From positions 6,452,501-6,516,500 of the forward strand of contig NC_088311.1 in assembly GCF_910592395.1 (NCBI RefSeq): DNA of 64,000 nt, read 5' to 3'. Shown here one piece after another: positions 11,426-24,099 of the stretch. The stretch's first letter is position 1. Every line of letters starts with the position of its first letter. A program made the translations under genes and the position numbers. The notes below the pieces were generated by a model, which worked only from the letters and a program-made list of their open reading frames with translations, did not search any database and was not told the origin of the DNA. The stretch comes from Lineus longissimus (lineage: Eukaryota > Nemertea > Pilidiophora > Heteronemertea > Lineidae).

Positions 11426-14400
11426 CTACTCTCCATGAATAAATAAAGAAACGTCGACACCAGCTCGGGCAGATTAATGACTTGTTCGGGATGTAACAGG
11501 GCGGGGTGGCATGTAGTAGGCTAGTTTACTGCGGGTATACGAGTTGTCACATAGCTAGTGTACCTGGAACTATTACAGGGTGGTGTTCAGGTCTTACGTG
11601 ATTAGTTTTGGAGGTAAATTCGTTTATAATCAATCTAACTGTTTGGTTTTCATTACCATTAGGAGCTGCTGGCGATGAGTTTAATGGTCCAGGGACCATT
11701 TGTTCATTAATGCTCTCTTTCTGATTGATTCACAGTAACTCATTACCATCAAGTGAATTCACTATTAACGAGAAAGAGAGGTCTTGGTTTTTGCAGGATT
11801 GGTGTTGGCATTCTTCGAATTTAAGGTATGAAATCATTGAAGAACATTGAGCAACCGGCCATTGTTCGCGAGCTGATGATTATCACAACCTCGATGGTGT
11901 TGAAGAAAGCGCATCAGATATTGGCCAAAAAATCGCACAAAATGCTGCTCAAGAAACTTCAGAATCGTGTCACCATTCATAGTGGTTTTATCTCCTGCCT
12001 GTGAGAGACAGAAGCGGTTAATGAGGACCCGGCGGCCATATCTCTCAAGTGCAGCTCATCGTGCTCGTGAGAGTGAATGATCGCCGCCAAATGACACGAA
12101 AGAAAACAATAGTGCAAAAATCGGTGCCAAAGGACATGGATTTCTCCATTGAACTGCTGTTTAATGCGGTTCTGGTAGCAGCCAATTTCTCATTGACAAT
12201 GAGTTAAAGACTGATTTGGATGCTGGATGTAGGATTCATTTGGCGACACTTTAGAGATATGTACATGTATATTCAGTTATATCTGAACCAATCACAAGCG
12301 CTAACTTCTGCATCACCGGTGTAGTCATTCAAAGTGACCCAATCACAAGACTTTCCTGAAAATATTCGGCACATTAAAAAAAAGGTGCATGTAAGTCCGA
12401 GAGGAAATGATTAAGTACGTTGTTTATATTTTTATGATGGTTTAAACGAACTACTTTTGTTGTTCCGGTTTGGCTCCCTGGTTATATTTCACAATCGCCG
12501 GGCAACTCTTTTTTAGCAACCTAATCAACGAAAATCCGTTCTTTTACAAAGTTCTTTGATCCTTCATCAAAGTCAAATTGGTGAATCTCATCTTCTGGCG
12601 GAAAATAGAGCATTATTATGTTCATAATAGCTGCGGGAAAAAGATCTAAGATTTGAGTGATAAAGGATGTTCTTGAGGTTTTTCCAAATAGTCCTTCTCT
12701 CTGATGAATTACCATTTGTCCCGGGAAGACATTGTCTTGTTTTGGAACATCTAAGCTAAATTCACAATATCCGACACATTAAAGGCAGTTAGGACAATGA
12801 AGAGTCGATGATGACACATTTCTCATTAATCGTGTGGTATTTTTAACTGGCGAGCAATGCCGTGCCTTGTATATTTTTTTGGACCAGCGGTGTCGATTTC
12901 ATTGCGTATAGCGTGAACGGACTTAAAACATATTCATCATCCGTATGTTTCTTCCAAAAAAAGATGGATCTACCGGTAGTCTCGTGCGAAAAAATCTGTT
13001 TACAACGATGGTACGATGTCTCCGGCGGCTCTTTTTATATACCTACCTAAGCCCTTCGCTTCTCTGGAAGCATAGGCTGCCAGCACCTTTCCTCCAGGGC
13101 TTTTTTGTTTTCTGTGCCGAGAATGGTGTCTGTTTACGGGCATCAACGTTCTGGGCCGGTTTTCTCTCGGGGTGGGTGTCAACAGAATCTAAGCCCGTTT
13201 ACCTTTGAAATTGGAGTGCTCTTGCAGCAACCATTGCCTGTCTATCTATTTTACACGTACATATTTAAAAGGATAACTCCTTATGATTTTGCCCTTGTGC
13301 GATAGTCTCTGCCGTTCACAGCATCACTATGATTGCCCTAAGAAACAACCCGTCGGGCTACCGGAACATACGTCATTCAAACCATAATTGGGCCTTGAGG
13401 CCGACTTCAACTATTTCTCCTAATGGCGGATTTTAAATCGACCTTATAAATGTCTTGTTGATATATCCCTGCAGGACGTCCCTGGCTCTTCCGCAATTAA
13501 GACTGTCTCCTACCACGCGTTGTCATTATTCCTTGATAGGCCAGGCTGTGTTGTTCCATTTTGCTTGAATTGGGGTTACAGTTGGGAGAATTCATGAGGC
13601 AATTGCCGTTCACGCTAGTATTTGCAGCATAGATATGAAAGTATTGAGTACAGATATCTCCTTACTATCCAGACCTGACATGAAAGGTAGAACAATAAAA
13701 TCATGAACACATCATGTCTCCCGAGACCGCCCAATCTATCGGCAATTCGAATTTCGTTAAGACCTGAACGTCTGATAAGTGATTTCGTTAATTAAGTTAA
13801 GGTTTTTGGTCAGTAAGTTTCCACCAGCCGAACGGAATAAGCCTTATAAGAGAGTCCAAGTCAAAACAACATACTACAGTAAGACCAAGGCCGCTCATTG
13901 CGTCCCATCATCACAGAAATCCGTCTTCAAATGCACGAAGTTCACCGTACAGTGTTCATTTGACAGTTTCCGTTACCAATTTGTAACCCTATCTCTCCTG
14001 AACTTGCTCCACTCCGTCTCAACGATATTCCTCCATCTGATCTGAAAAACAGTAAAACCATTAAGTAAATCCGATGATGTACGGCGTTCCTTTGCTTTAA
14101 ATGTTTAAACATAACCCGTCTTGATAAATGACGTTTTGCTACATTAACTTATGATTGCCAAAGATCTTTCCCCTCTGAGATATGAATCAGGCATGTTATC
14201 TTCATTGTAAGTAAAGGCTGGGATTACTAAAGTATCTTTCCTTCAATGGATTTTATACTAGGTGTCAGTTAAAACATGTCGTTCTTTTGATATTTTACAC
14301 AGTGGCTCTTAGATGTGTTGGTGTCTTTGTGTGAAAACACAAAGGAGTTATTATGAATCAAAAGTATGACGTTTTTGTTGACACGCAGTAGCTACAAGTT

Positions 14401-15738
14401 TCCTAAGTTTCTTCTTAAGTTAACGGATACAATTGCTCAGGGTATTTTGTTGTTTGTACCATGGTTGTTACTCTTGGTACTATCAAAGGTTTGGATGGGA
14501 ATGTATTGCTACAGGGAATCGGACATTTTCGAGACTAGATAACACACTTTAAACACGACGCTGCCTTTCAGAAGGAATCACAAAGGATTAATTGGGTGGA
14601 AGAAACAAAAACAGAACAAGAAGGGGAATTCTCCCTGATGGATCCAAAGTGTGTTTATCAAAATGTGTAGTGACAAAAGTATATAAGGTGAGCCGATATC
14701 TTTGTGGAATTGAGAATAATGTAAGTTGTTTACTTGGGTAGGACACACCAGCTTAAGGAGTATTTATTCCCCATATTGAAATATTCCACCGTGGCGTTAA
14801 CGCGGGGGTTATCCGTAACACAATGTAACAAATGTTCAACAGCACAAAAAAACTCTAGTAAAAACTCACGCAATGCTTGTCAGTATTGAACATTAAAAAT
14901 CGAAAAGGCATATATCAATTTTGCATTGTACGTGAATTGAATTTTCACATTTTTTTCGAGATAAGCTAGTTAGGCGTAACTTTTCACATTAGCGCTATTT
15001 GTAGTAGTAATAAGAGGTCAATAAAAACCACCGGGTTTAACTGCATGAGTAATCTCAATTAGCAAGAAGAAAGACCCCCTTCTGTATGTGAATAATGGAT
15101 ATTATATGTGGTATTACAGTTTAATTGGGTCTCCAGGGGGGTAGTGCAAGAAAGGATGGGCAAGCGGGGGTGTAAATATTTCATGATTGAAGATGGATAG
15201 CACGTAATATTGAAAGAGAATGAAATAATTGAAGCAGTAATTTGTAATTTGCTATCATTGATTCAAGAATAGCCTAGAAGAATTCAATGTGTGATTTTGA
15301 TGCGTGTGGTTTTGGTCGCTGGTTGTTGCATTTTAATAGAACGTTCTTCTGCAACAACACCATGGAACCTTACAGGCAAACCTCTTCTTCCGCAACAGAA
15401 AGGACATTAGTGTTTACTAGCAAGCCAGCTATCCCCTACAACATCCAAGTCGTGTACTCCTTCATGATTCATCTATTATGTATCGTAGAAAGTGCTGAGA
15501 CCATGTTTGTTTGATTCATCAGGAGAATGAATTTCAACATCCTGCCAGTAATTGGAACCATGGCAGTCTATCATGCAACAAGAGTGATGTAGATCTGCAT
15601 TATTGAGGCACGCTGGCTAAATCCTCTCCGAGATTGGCGCTGCTGAGGAATGTAATCTCCTTTGTCAATGTCAGTGATTGACAACCCTGATTTCTGATCA
15701 GAGGCTGGGTATTGACTTTCAATGTCAGACTCAGCACT
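11426..15738. other. no recognisable gene; one GAAA-tetraloop hairpin
   Basis: I saw only unassigned short frames. A 64-codon minus-strand one at 12521-12715 (ATG start) and overlapping plus-strand frames at 12862-13305 are the most protein-like, but match no family I know. A perfect 8-bp hairpin, CTTTGTGT GAAA ACACAAAG, lies at 14325-14344. No array or tRNA-like box was seen. Confidence 0.5.
14325..14344. repeat. 8-bp hairpin with GAAA loop
   Basis: CTTTGTGT at 14325-14332 and ACACAAAG at 14337-14344 are exact reverse complements around the tetraloop GAAA. It is small and could be coincidence. No gene adjoins it. Confidence 0.6.
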
Positions 15739-16018
15739 AGGATCTTATTTTTTCCGCCATTGTCATTTTAAAACGAACAAATATGGAAAATGGGGTGGAT
15801 TTCGGGTGAGGCTGGAACTTAAAATGCGAGTTGTTTTTTGTAGCGACTGGAATGGCATGTTAGTGCAGAATGCCCCCTATCACCTCACACCAATCACGAC
15901 CCCCATGGATCCCATTTTTTCCCGCCATTGTCATTTTAAAACGAACAAATAGGGCAAACTGGGATGGGTTTCGGGTGCGGCTGGGACTAAAAATGCGAGT
16001 TGTTTATTGTAGTGACTG
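15739..16018 (+). repeat. direct repeat of about 110 bp, 167-bp spacing
   Basis: The segment at 15740-15850 recurs at 15907-16016. Shared blocks include CGCCATTGTCATTTTAAAAC, GAACAAATA, GG(T/A)GGATTTCGGGTG versus TGGGTTTCGGGTG, GGCTGG(A/G)ACT and AAATGCGAGTTGTTT. About 55 bp of unrelated sequence separates the copies. The 76-codon plus frame spanning both is a by-product, with the same short peptide (RHCHFKTNK) at each end. Confidence 0.9.
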
Positions 16019-17805
16019 AGACAAATCTAGTTTGATGTTCTGGATACGACCAATTGAGTTCAGTTACAAATTTCAAATTTCAAACGATATAGGCGATCGA
16101 CAACACGGTGTCGAGAGTTTCTTTTGCGCATTGGTTGACATTTTATGTATGTCGCTTGTAGCAGGAATCTGAGTAGACTTGGTATATATATATCAGGAGA
16201 ATACTGCCATAAGCTAGAAAATCATATCTGGCATTGACATTTCATGACATTCGTATGCCGCGTATTTAACATACACCGCATGACCTTTGCAGAAACGGGT
16301 GCGTATTCTAATACATTTTTAAACGGTGAATTTCTGCTAGATACTGTTAAAACACAAAATCAAAGTGTTCAAAATAACTTCTTTAGAAGTTTTATAATAA
16401 CTGCGAAAGGAATTACATTGCACTTTGGACTGATCCATGGAAAGCTACTGTTTTATCATTTTCGGAAATAGCCAAACAATCGTACTGATGAAAACGTCAC
16501 TGGTGCTTAGCGTTGCCTTTCCCCCAACAAAAACGGATGTCGAGTCAACTCTTTACGTTTCAAATCTTTCTCAGTTACTTGCTTGTACTCTAAGCCAGTT
16601 GTTGAATAGAGCTTGGTAACTATACATTCTGTTCGTTGTTATCAGATATAACCGGTAAAATACGCCTTATACAGTAGTTAAATTAAAGAGTATAGGCACC
16701 CCGCGGCCAGCTTAAATTCTTTCGTCAGTGTGAAATAGCCCCCAAATTTGTGAAATTTGTCTGCCTTAGTATAGAGGACAATCTAAAGTTATTTCGAGAA
16801 AAAAACGATGGTACACCATTTTCACTTTTACCAAGCGGTTGGTGCGATCATTCAAATTCATATTCCCTCGACTTATTTGCGGGAATGATGAAGGTTCCTA
16901 CACATATAGAGTAGCACCTTACCCAGGAGAGTCATGGGAAGCCGCTGTAACTTGATTATTATGCCTACGTTGTGGATTAAGTTATTCCATTAGGTCTAAT
17001 GTCATTTACGTTCAGACTACGTACACATTTTCATTTTGGTAATGGCGTTAATGTCCATTTAAGTTTTACGTCTATTCATCACCTGACATAAACACCTTCG
17101 GGCAACAAATGGCGGTACACTTGGCTAGGGCTGGCCATCGCAGCGCTGTGAACACCGTTCGTCGTGTGGTTGCTCCAATTATAATGGTTTTGGTGTCTCA
17201 GCCTCAGATAAAGACTAATTCCTTAAGTTTTTGTCCCACCTACCGGAGAGGTGCATACGCCCCCTTCCCACAAGCACACACAGGGTCATAACAGCCTAAA
17301 CCTTTGAGTCCAACAATAGAATGTACTTCAAAATATTAAGGCGATATCTGGGAAATGCACAAAGAATAATGGGCAAGCAGTTAATTTTGATAATTACAGT
17401 ACAGCCTATCACCCCCGTATATCATTGAAATTCATTTGTATGGTAATCTAACTATCAAATAGGTATTAAATCAAAGCTGCACGTATTCTTCCAGGAACTG
17501 TAAAACTGATTAAAAGTTTCCTTCTGGAAGGCAATCTTTCCGAACATGCACAAAAAGGACAGAAGAGATCAATTTCCTAAGTGCTTTTTGGGGGATCTTT
17601 TTTTGCTCATAAAGGAGAGAGAAAGTTAACCAACGTAAACCTGAACCAAAGAGGGGGTGCAGTGAATAGGTGAGAGCATCAAGGAAAGGGTTCTATCGAC
17701 TTGTTGTTCTAAAGCGTTTCCCAGATTGACCATGAACTTTGAGGCTGAATTTAAGCTGCTCGGTTCTCTAAAGTACTCCTGCTCGAGGTGGATTCTGAGC
17801 TAGTT
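16019..17805. other. no recognisable gene
   Basis: Short chance frames only. There is a TA run near 16180 and no structure I can name. Confidence 0.5.
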
Positions 17806-18081
17806 TCATGATTCAATGGTCTGGAACAGATTCATCCTGGTACACTTAGAGACGAATGCCGGAGCTTTGGTTGTACATACATCCTGAGAATATCTTAGGC
17901 AGATTCCAACCATTGATTTTCTCAAGGCCGTGACTGAGTCGACTCCCAAGGTGTAAGGATTGCTGTTAGCCGGGATGATGTAAGCCACAACGAGGGCTGG
18001 TTGGGTGGGCCGGCCAAGGGATGGTTCGGATGGGACTTGCCTTGTACTCTTGATGACTGGAAAGACAAAAGAGAATGACAT
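17806..18081 (-). CDS. unrecognised 91-codon frame, paired with an upstream frame
   Basis: The frame starts with ATG at 18081 and ends with a stop at 17806. The product has a hydrophobic start (FSFVFPV), then P- and S-rich sequence, a YIIPANSNPYTLGVDS segment and four cysteines. No domain is recognised. It lies directly downstream, in the same direction, of the longer frame at 18089-18568 but in a different phase. The junction sequence ATTGGTAAAC could be a frameshift or a splice donor. This may be one decayed coding region or chance. Confidence 0.2.
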   Translation of the reverse strand: MSFSFVFPVIKSTRQVPSEPSLGRPTQPALVVAYIIPANSNPYTLGVDSVTALRKSMVGICLRYSQDVCTTKAPAFVSKCTRMNLFQTIES

Positions 18082-18088
18082 GGGTTGT

Positions 18089-18568
18089 TTACCAATCTAT
18101 ACGATTTAATTTGATTTTTGTCAAGGGAGACACGTTCCTACATTGATTTTCATTAGGGCATAACTGATGAGGAGGTGAAAAGGATAACTGTTGGTTGGGA
18201 TGCCTGATCTTAGAAATGAAAGTTTTCGAGCTTTCTTGAAAACCTGTAAGGGTACTCTGAGGAAAGGCAACCATCACACATTTATTGAGGTCTAACCGGA
18301 ACTGTAAAAGGACATTGGTCATAACCACAGGCGAACCACAACTTCGCAGAATACTAACCAACCCTTTAGAAATATCGAATCCATTTCCATAGTCATCAGC
18401 ATTGCAGACCGGCCTAATGGAAGAAGCAGCGAATTCATAATCGACCGCGACACTTTTGGTGCACGGCTTCCCCCGCGGGGAGGAAAGGCTTGACACGAGC
18501 GCGCGGAGGAAGCACAGGATACTATGCCAACCCTCCAGGATATTAATGACAGAAATCTTTATGGGAAA
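18089..18568 (-). CDS. unrecognised open frame of about 160 codons without an early ATG
   Basis: Reading the minus strand, the frame is open from just after a TAA near 18569 to a TAA at 18089, about 160 codons, among the longest in the window. The first ATG falls far downstream, so if real it is an internal exon or a remnant. The N-terminal third contains a hydrophobic stretch (ILEGWHSILCFLRALV), the middle SIRPVCNADDYGNGFDISKG, and the end is polar and cysteine-containing. The DNA encoding the early part is GC-rich (CCCCGCGGGG). No family is recognised. Confidence 0.22.
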   Translation of the reverse strand, partial: FPIKISVINILEGWHSILCFLRALVSSLSSPRGKPCTKSVAVDYEFAASSIRPVCNADDYGNGFDISKGLVSILRSCGSPVVMTNVLLQFRLDLNKCVMVAFPQSTLTGFQESSKTFISKIRHPNQQLSFSPPHQLCPNENQCRNVSPLTKIKLNRIDW

Positions 18569-19544
18569 CTTGTCGTATTATTGAAGATATGTGTTCAGGT
18601 AATGGTACAGTGCTTGCGGATTTGAATAATGGTGGATTGGCAAGTGTAATGCTGATGAATGTCTGAGAGAAATGTACTCTACATTTTGGCTGTGATACAG
18701 CCGTGTTGATTTATTAGTGTACGAGTACACATATACAGATATAAAATATTGATAGTCGTTTTCTTCCAAATATCGTGCGCTTTCGGTATTCTTTTAAAGC
18801 ACAACTTAAGCAAGGTGTAAGCGTAGGCGTATCCTGTAAATGATGACAGTGTTTCGTAGGGGCGAGTTGGGACGATTAATCACAAATATTTGTTTATTTA
18901 TGTGGCAAAGAAGGAACTTTTTAAATTGAGAAGATTGTGAATTGAATCAGCAGGCGTGATTAGCCTTCATCAACAAATCTTGTTTTCGTTTGTTTCATGA
19001 ACCACGCGTAGTTCACTCGTAAACCAACAGTCAGTTATTGCTAAGATTACATCACCTTTGGGAGTAATGTCAGTCGCCTTTGATATCCAACAAAATTATT
19101 CAAAAAATAGGGTCTTGTGTTATCAATATAAAACAGCCCCAAAAGCATTGCTTTTTCCGAACTCATTTATACAAAACTTCTTTTCCTATCCTCTATCCAA
19201 TTACCCTAATGCATCTGAGGTATATATCACCGTGTTTTTTATTTACTGAAAGTATCTGTTTTTTTTATCGAACCTAAGCAATCCAATTCGTGCGTGGATG
19301 TGTTGAGTATCATAATACTTGTCGGACTTGCTTACTGGTACGCTTTCGACAACTAACAAAAAAAGGAAATTGGTAAGTTTGAGAGTTTTATTTCTTGTAC
19401 ATACATGTACATGTACTTCTAATCGGCGTACAGATACCGACTCAGTATTTCTAATAAACCGCTCTCGACTCTCACTCTTGAGACACAAACCGATAACTCT
19501 GTTACAACCTGAGTGTAAAATCTATTGAGCACATGTTACGAACC
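18569..19544. other. no recognisable gene; ACATGT-rich short tract
   Basis: Overlapping frames on both strands at 19058-19528 match nothing. GTACATACATGTACATGTAC occurs at 19397-19416, one example of a palindromic motif that recurs across the window. Confidence 0.5.
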
Positions 19545-19664
19545 GGGGTCCAACAGGGGTCAATGTTGGGACCGCTGCTGTTCAGCATCTTCTGGGGATC
19601 ACATTTTTACGCTGATGATACCCCGCAGCTCTACATTAATGGTTTGGGCCAGGTGAAACGCTAG
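19545..19664 (+). pseudogene. non-LTR retrotransposon reverse-transcriptase fragment (degenerate)
   Basis: Translation from 19545 gives GVQQGSMLGPLLFSIF, the conserved RT block usually seen as GVPQGSVLGPLLF. After only a few residues it gives HFYADDTPQLY, the catalytic YADD block. In intact LINE-type RTs about 20 residues separate these blocks, so an in-frame deletion has removed most of the intervening part. An extra codon sits in the usual YADDTQLY sequence. The frame ends at TAG 19662-19664 and I find no flanking RT, endonuclease or ORF1. This is a dead scrap of a CR1/L2/Jockey-like element. The exact clade cannot be told from so little sequence. Confidence 0.88.
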
Positions 19665-22600
19665 ATGCTCTCGCTAAAAGTTAGTCTCTCTCCTAACCAT
19701 CCAGAAATTCCTAACAGGAGTGTCATTTTGGCTTCTACATTTTTTTTGAAGCATTGGCCCGAAAATTTCAGGTGATTAAGAAGGCTCTGAACCCTCTCCC
19801 TTGCCTTTCACGTTATCATGTAGTATTTTTCAACTTCAGCACAGTTTGAGATGACCCCGCAGTGATGTTGGTAGAATCTCGTCTCTGAATCCGCCACCTA
19901 ATTACGCAAGGAGACTGCGTTAACTTGCCAATAATTCTTTTAATCGCTCTAATGACACTCTTGCAATCTCGATAAAATCACTGCGTGCGCCCGGGTTTAT
20001 TCCCCGAGCACTTCCAGTAGGTTTTTAAGGTTAGTGCACCAGAGTGTCGCTGATCGGAGTATTAGGAAAGGAATGGTGAAATTAATGGTGCAGTGATTGC
20101 CGCAACTATACACGTGTACAGAGACGTTCAGTTACGAGGCCACATGATTTCTTTTCGTCACTTCGGCGCAATTTATCGTTCGAATGGGGTGTTTGGGGTA
20201 GTAGGAGCATAATGTTATTTCAACCCTTTATAATATGGAAGATTCAGGAGATATGTGCAATCAGTTCATTTTATGATTGAAATGTTAATGCAAGTTCTTA
20301 TACAGTCTTATAAAGCATTTTATATACGGTAAAATGTTCTGTCTCAAAGCGCTTCAGTTTGCATGTGACGATAATTTACGTGCCTCTAAAAATACCCCTT
20401 GTGATACAGTAAAGATGGGAGGGAATGATGTATATACATGTATACCAAATAAAACGGCTATTAATGAAATGGTCATGATGGGTTAAACACTCCTAATATG
20501 AAGATGAACTTATATCATATCCACTTTTGTCAATATTATTACATATCCAAGCGATTTTCCCTCTTGTTCTCAACATTTAGAGTCCACATAAACACCATTA
20601 GCCAGGCCATTCAATCCAAGTCCAATCCTACTTGTTCTGAAATTACAGGCGAAAAATGATGCGTTCCACTTGATCTGAGTGGGTGTGAATTGTTTGACAT
20701 GCAATAGACAACAAGTATGTAAATGTATGCTGTTTGGAGATGGTACCGGGTGTAACAAAATAGTCTTGCTACTTTTAAGGTCGAGTAACGTTTTTAAAAG
20801 CATTTTTCTGTCTGAAACTGTTTCTTCTTATACTAAAATGGTATTTGAAAAAGCACATTTAATAAAACTAGCAAAACTATTTTTTACTTTTTTACGAATA
20901 TCCCGATATATTGCACAACTACACGAGTAGCCTTTATAAACTTTTTTTTGCTTAAATTGCATTTTTCCTCACGTATGACCAAAGCTGTTTTTCCTCCACA
21001 ATATCCCTGGACGTTCCAACTATCAACGGCATTCATTCCATGAAATGCACTTTCAGCATCGGGATGATTAACGCATTGTTCATCCGCCTGTAGTACCTAT
21101 ATCACTCTTCTTTCAAAGCTTTGAATGCTCGCAGACCAGCTTTGTCCAAGCCGCTTTGGAAATTTGTAAATAATGATATACCCGGTAGAGATTGACTTAG
21201 CTCTCTATTCTTTCATGTGAGAATCTACAGAAACCTGTTGCAAGCTGTTTGCATCTTCTACTTTGATCTTTTAAATCATCCGGTAAAATTTTTCCCGAGG
21301 TGACTTTCTCGTTGTATCAGCGGGCGAATCCGTTGTCTGCAGCGCTGAGAGCTTGAGTTAATATGTGTAATGGACATCGAGAAAGGGATGGAAATAAAGT
21401 CTTTGATACCGAGTTTTACAAATTACGCTACGCTCCTTCAGAGTTTGCTGGGGAGTAGATCCACTCGTGTCGAAGCATTTCCCACTGGGCACTAGATATT
21501 GGTCATAGCAAGTTTGATTAAGTCTAGTAATCAGCAAAATGGACGTTCTCTGCGGCGTTCATTTATCAAAAATGTTCATCCATCGTCTCAGTCATATCTT
21601 CTCATAGATCAGTCCCGCATTCTTCAAGAGGTATCGATTTCGACATCCTATTCTCCATGCTTCCTCGGCTGAAAATTGCAAACTGGCTATGTTTTTGATA
21701 CGTTTGAAAGCAGTAATGATCTCTTTTCAATCGGCGATGGAACGGTGCACAATTCCTAAAGCATTTTCTGATATCTTTCTGGTGTGGTGGGGTGTCTCGG
21801 TCTCTTTTTGTTTGATGATGATGAGGGTGAAATGAAGACGTCTGACTGCAATTTTAGTGCAGTTACTGAGATTTAGAACGCAGAAGATGAACTCCAGTTG
21901 ACTGCATTAATTAAGTGCATGTTACCACACACTTCTTTCAAATTAGTATTTGGTTAATAAGTAGGCCTCGAGGTATTTAGATCAAACGAACTGGAAATAT
22001 AAACCAAATTATTCAAGATCAAAATTACATAATCTTTTTTGTGTCGCCTAGTAGATGAGTTTATAACGTTGCCGTCAACGACATTTCTATAACCTCTTCC
22101 AAAAGGATAACGTCCGACTTTCCTGAGCTCTGACGTACTGTATCTTTGTATTAAGGCGCAGTCTACCATTTCATGCCAAAGCTTTGGATCAGTTCTCCAG
22201 CTTATGATCGTAAATACTCCATTTGTTGACAAGATAAAAGGTGCTTATATTGTCAAAGTTAACAGAGCCCCTGACGTATTGCTAAGCAACCCGAAACCGT
22301 GTCGTATTACCAAGCAAACGATGAGCAACACAAAGGAAAATGATATCTTTCCTCCGAAGTATTTCTTCCGTTATTCAAGGTTTCCAAGTCGAGTCATCGG
22401 GTCTAGGCATGCTTGGCTGTGTAGCTAACGATGTTATATTACGACAGTTGCTTTCCTTGGAGAGCACACAGAAATGACCAGTAGCATAATTGATGTGGCT
22501 TCCAGGCCGGCAAATGATTCCACTGGGGTTTGCGGGGTTTTTTCTTCTGTATATTCGGGACAAAAGAAGATGAAAATGCCTTGGACAGATGGGCATATCT

Positions 22601-23559
22601 TTGTAATGAGGTCATCTCGTGGGTTTTTTATACGGCTTTGACAAAAGCGTTTTCAGAATTCGATGAGGTTTTTGGCCCCTGTGACGGACAACGAGCCGAT
22701 GTTCATCAGATAATGTTGTTATGCTGTATCAAGAGTAGCAAGAATAAATAAAGCGGATCTTCTTTATCCATCAAAACCATTGTTTTAAGCGATAGATAAC
22801 AAAGTACATGTACATGGTTATGCCGCGCGAAATGACATCCAATATCGTGTCTCCTTTCGCTGGTCTACGTGTTTTGTCGAGATGGAGCGGCCAAGATGGC
22901 GAAAGGCACTTGAATCCACTATCCAGGCAAACGAGTTTGGAGTTCGGTTGGCGCTATTTAGGCTAGCTTTCGCTTCTATTCGAAGGCTGGCGAAGCGCTT
23001 ATCGCCTAGGTCAGGGTAGCTCCTTCACTTCCCAGCGACTGCGCATCATTCTCTCCTCCACAACATGATTTACTCAGTTCAGTTGATCAGAGGCTTGTGT
23101 GTCTAATTCACCATGTACTGAAGGATAGCTTAACCACCCAGGCAGAAGTCTTCGCTAATGCTAAAACTGTCCTAGTCTGATTCAATTCATCAGCCGAGCC
23201 TGGTTTATCGTCATTCTCGCTCTCCCTCTCTCTCGATGTCAGAACTGGAATATGAAATATTAGAAATGGGTCATTTTTGTCATTTCAGAGAATAGTTGAA
23301 AGCTTTACCACTTTAAATGAGTTCTCCATAAATGGTCACAGATTAAACGGTTAACTTCATGTCATACGTATACAAATATCAGCGGTGAAAAGCTAAGGTC
23401 TCTCTGTAAAATATCGCTTTTTCACCAAATGGGTCCACACTTAACAGTCACTGAGCACTGAAAAGGGCTGTATAAACTTGCATAATTCCTGAGGGGATTA
23501 AGACGACGAGGCTTTGCATCAACACGATTCCCAAGAATATTCGATAATAATAGACATAC
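19665..23559. other. no recognisable gene
   Basis: Unassigned frames occur at 20570-20930 (both strands), 21954-22232 (-), 22204-22428 (+), 22375-22596 (-) and 22530-22751 (+). None is a known family. GTACATGTACATG lies at 22804-22816. CpG is near expected (11 in 20041-20220, 9 in 21541-21720). Confidence 0.5.
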
Positions 23560-23712
23560 GAGAATAAGATTCTTACAAGAATACGATTCTTACATGAATA
23601 AGATTCTTACAAGAATAAGATTCGAACAAGAATAAGATTCGAACAAGAATAAGATTCGCACAAGAATAAGATACTTACAAGAATAAGATTCGCACAAGAA
23701 TGAAGTTATTAC
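23560..23712 (+). repeat. 17-bp minisatellite, nine units
   Basis: Units start at 23560, 23577, 23594, 23611, 23628, 23645, 23662, 23679 and 23696. The consensus is AAGAATAAGATTC followed by TTAC, GAAC or GCAC. In units ending TTAC the core AAGAATAAGATTCTT is an inverted repeat with a 3-nt spacer. The edge units carry more changes. The overlapping minus-strand frame is a translation of the repeat and not a gene. A trailing degenerate half-unit follows to about 23729. Confidence 0.95.
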
Positions 23713-24099
23713 AAAAATAACATTAGTATTAGTTTTGACCTGAATGATTGCGATGATATATATAAATGTTATCGGCAGTCGGATTATTCGACCGCTGAGC
23801 GAAATGGCTACCCTGAAGGGCCATTTGTATTCCACAGAAATGGCTAAATATCTAAACTGAATTGTAGATGAGCGTACTGGTAATATGATAGTCCATCATT
23901 GGGATAGCCCATCTAAAGAGTTGGCCCAGAAACAACCTAGGACCCTTTGTGTGGTGGCCATACCATGAAGACAAGTACTACGATTTGGGGAATGAAAATA
24001 TCAATAATAAATGCAAAAAATCCCCTCCGATATCGGAATAAAGACATTACGGATATTTGCCCTTGCCGATTAAGGTGTTTCGTGGGGGTCGATGTCATC

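Noticed and set aside
15722-15952. 76-codon frame with the same peptide at both ends as a repeat protein
   Set aside because: The repetition follows from the 167-bp DNA duplication and the frame stops within the second copy.
23560-23712. Heat-shock element array (alternating GAA/TTC)
   Set aside because: The GAA and TTC blocks are not spaced by two bases as heat-shock factor requires; the unit spacing is 17 bp with a different phase.
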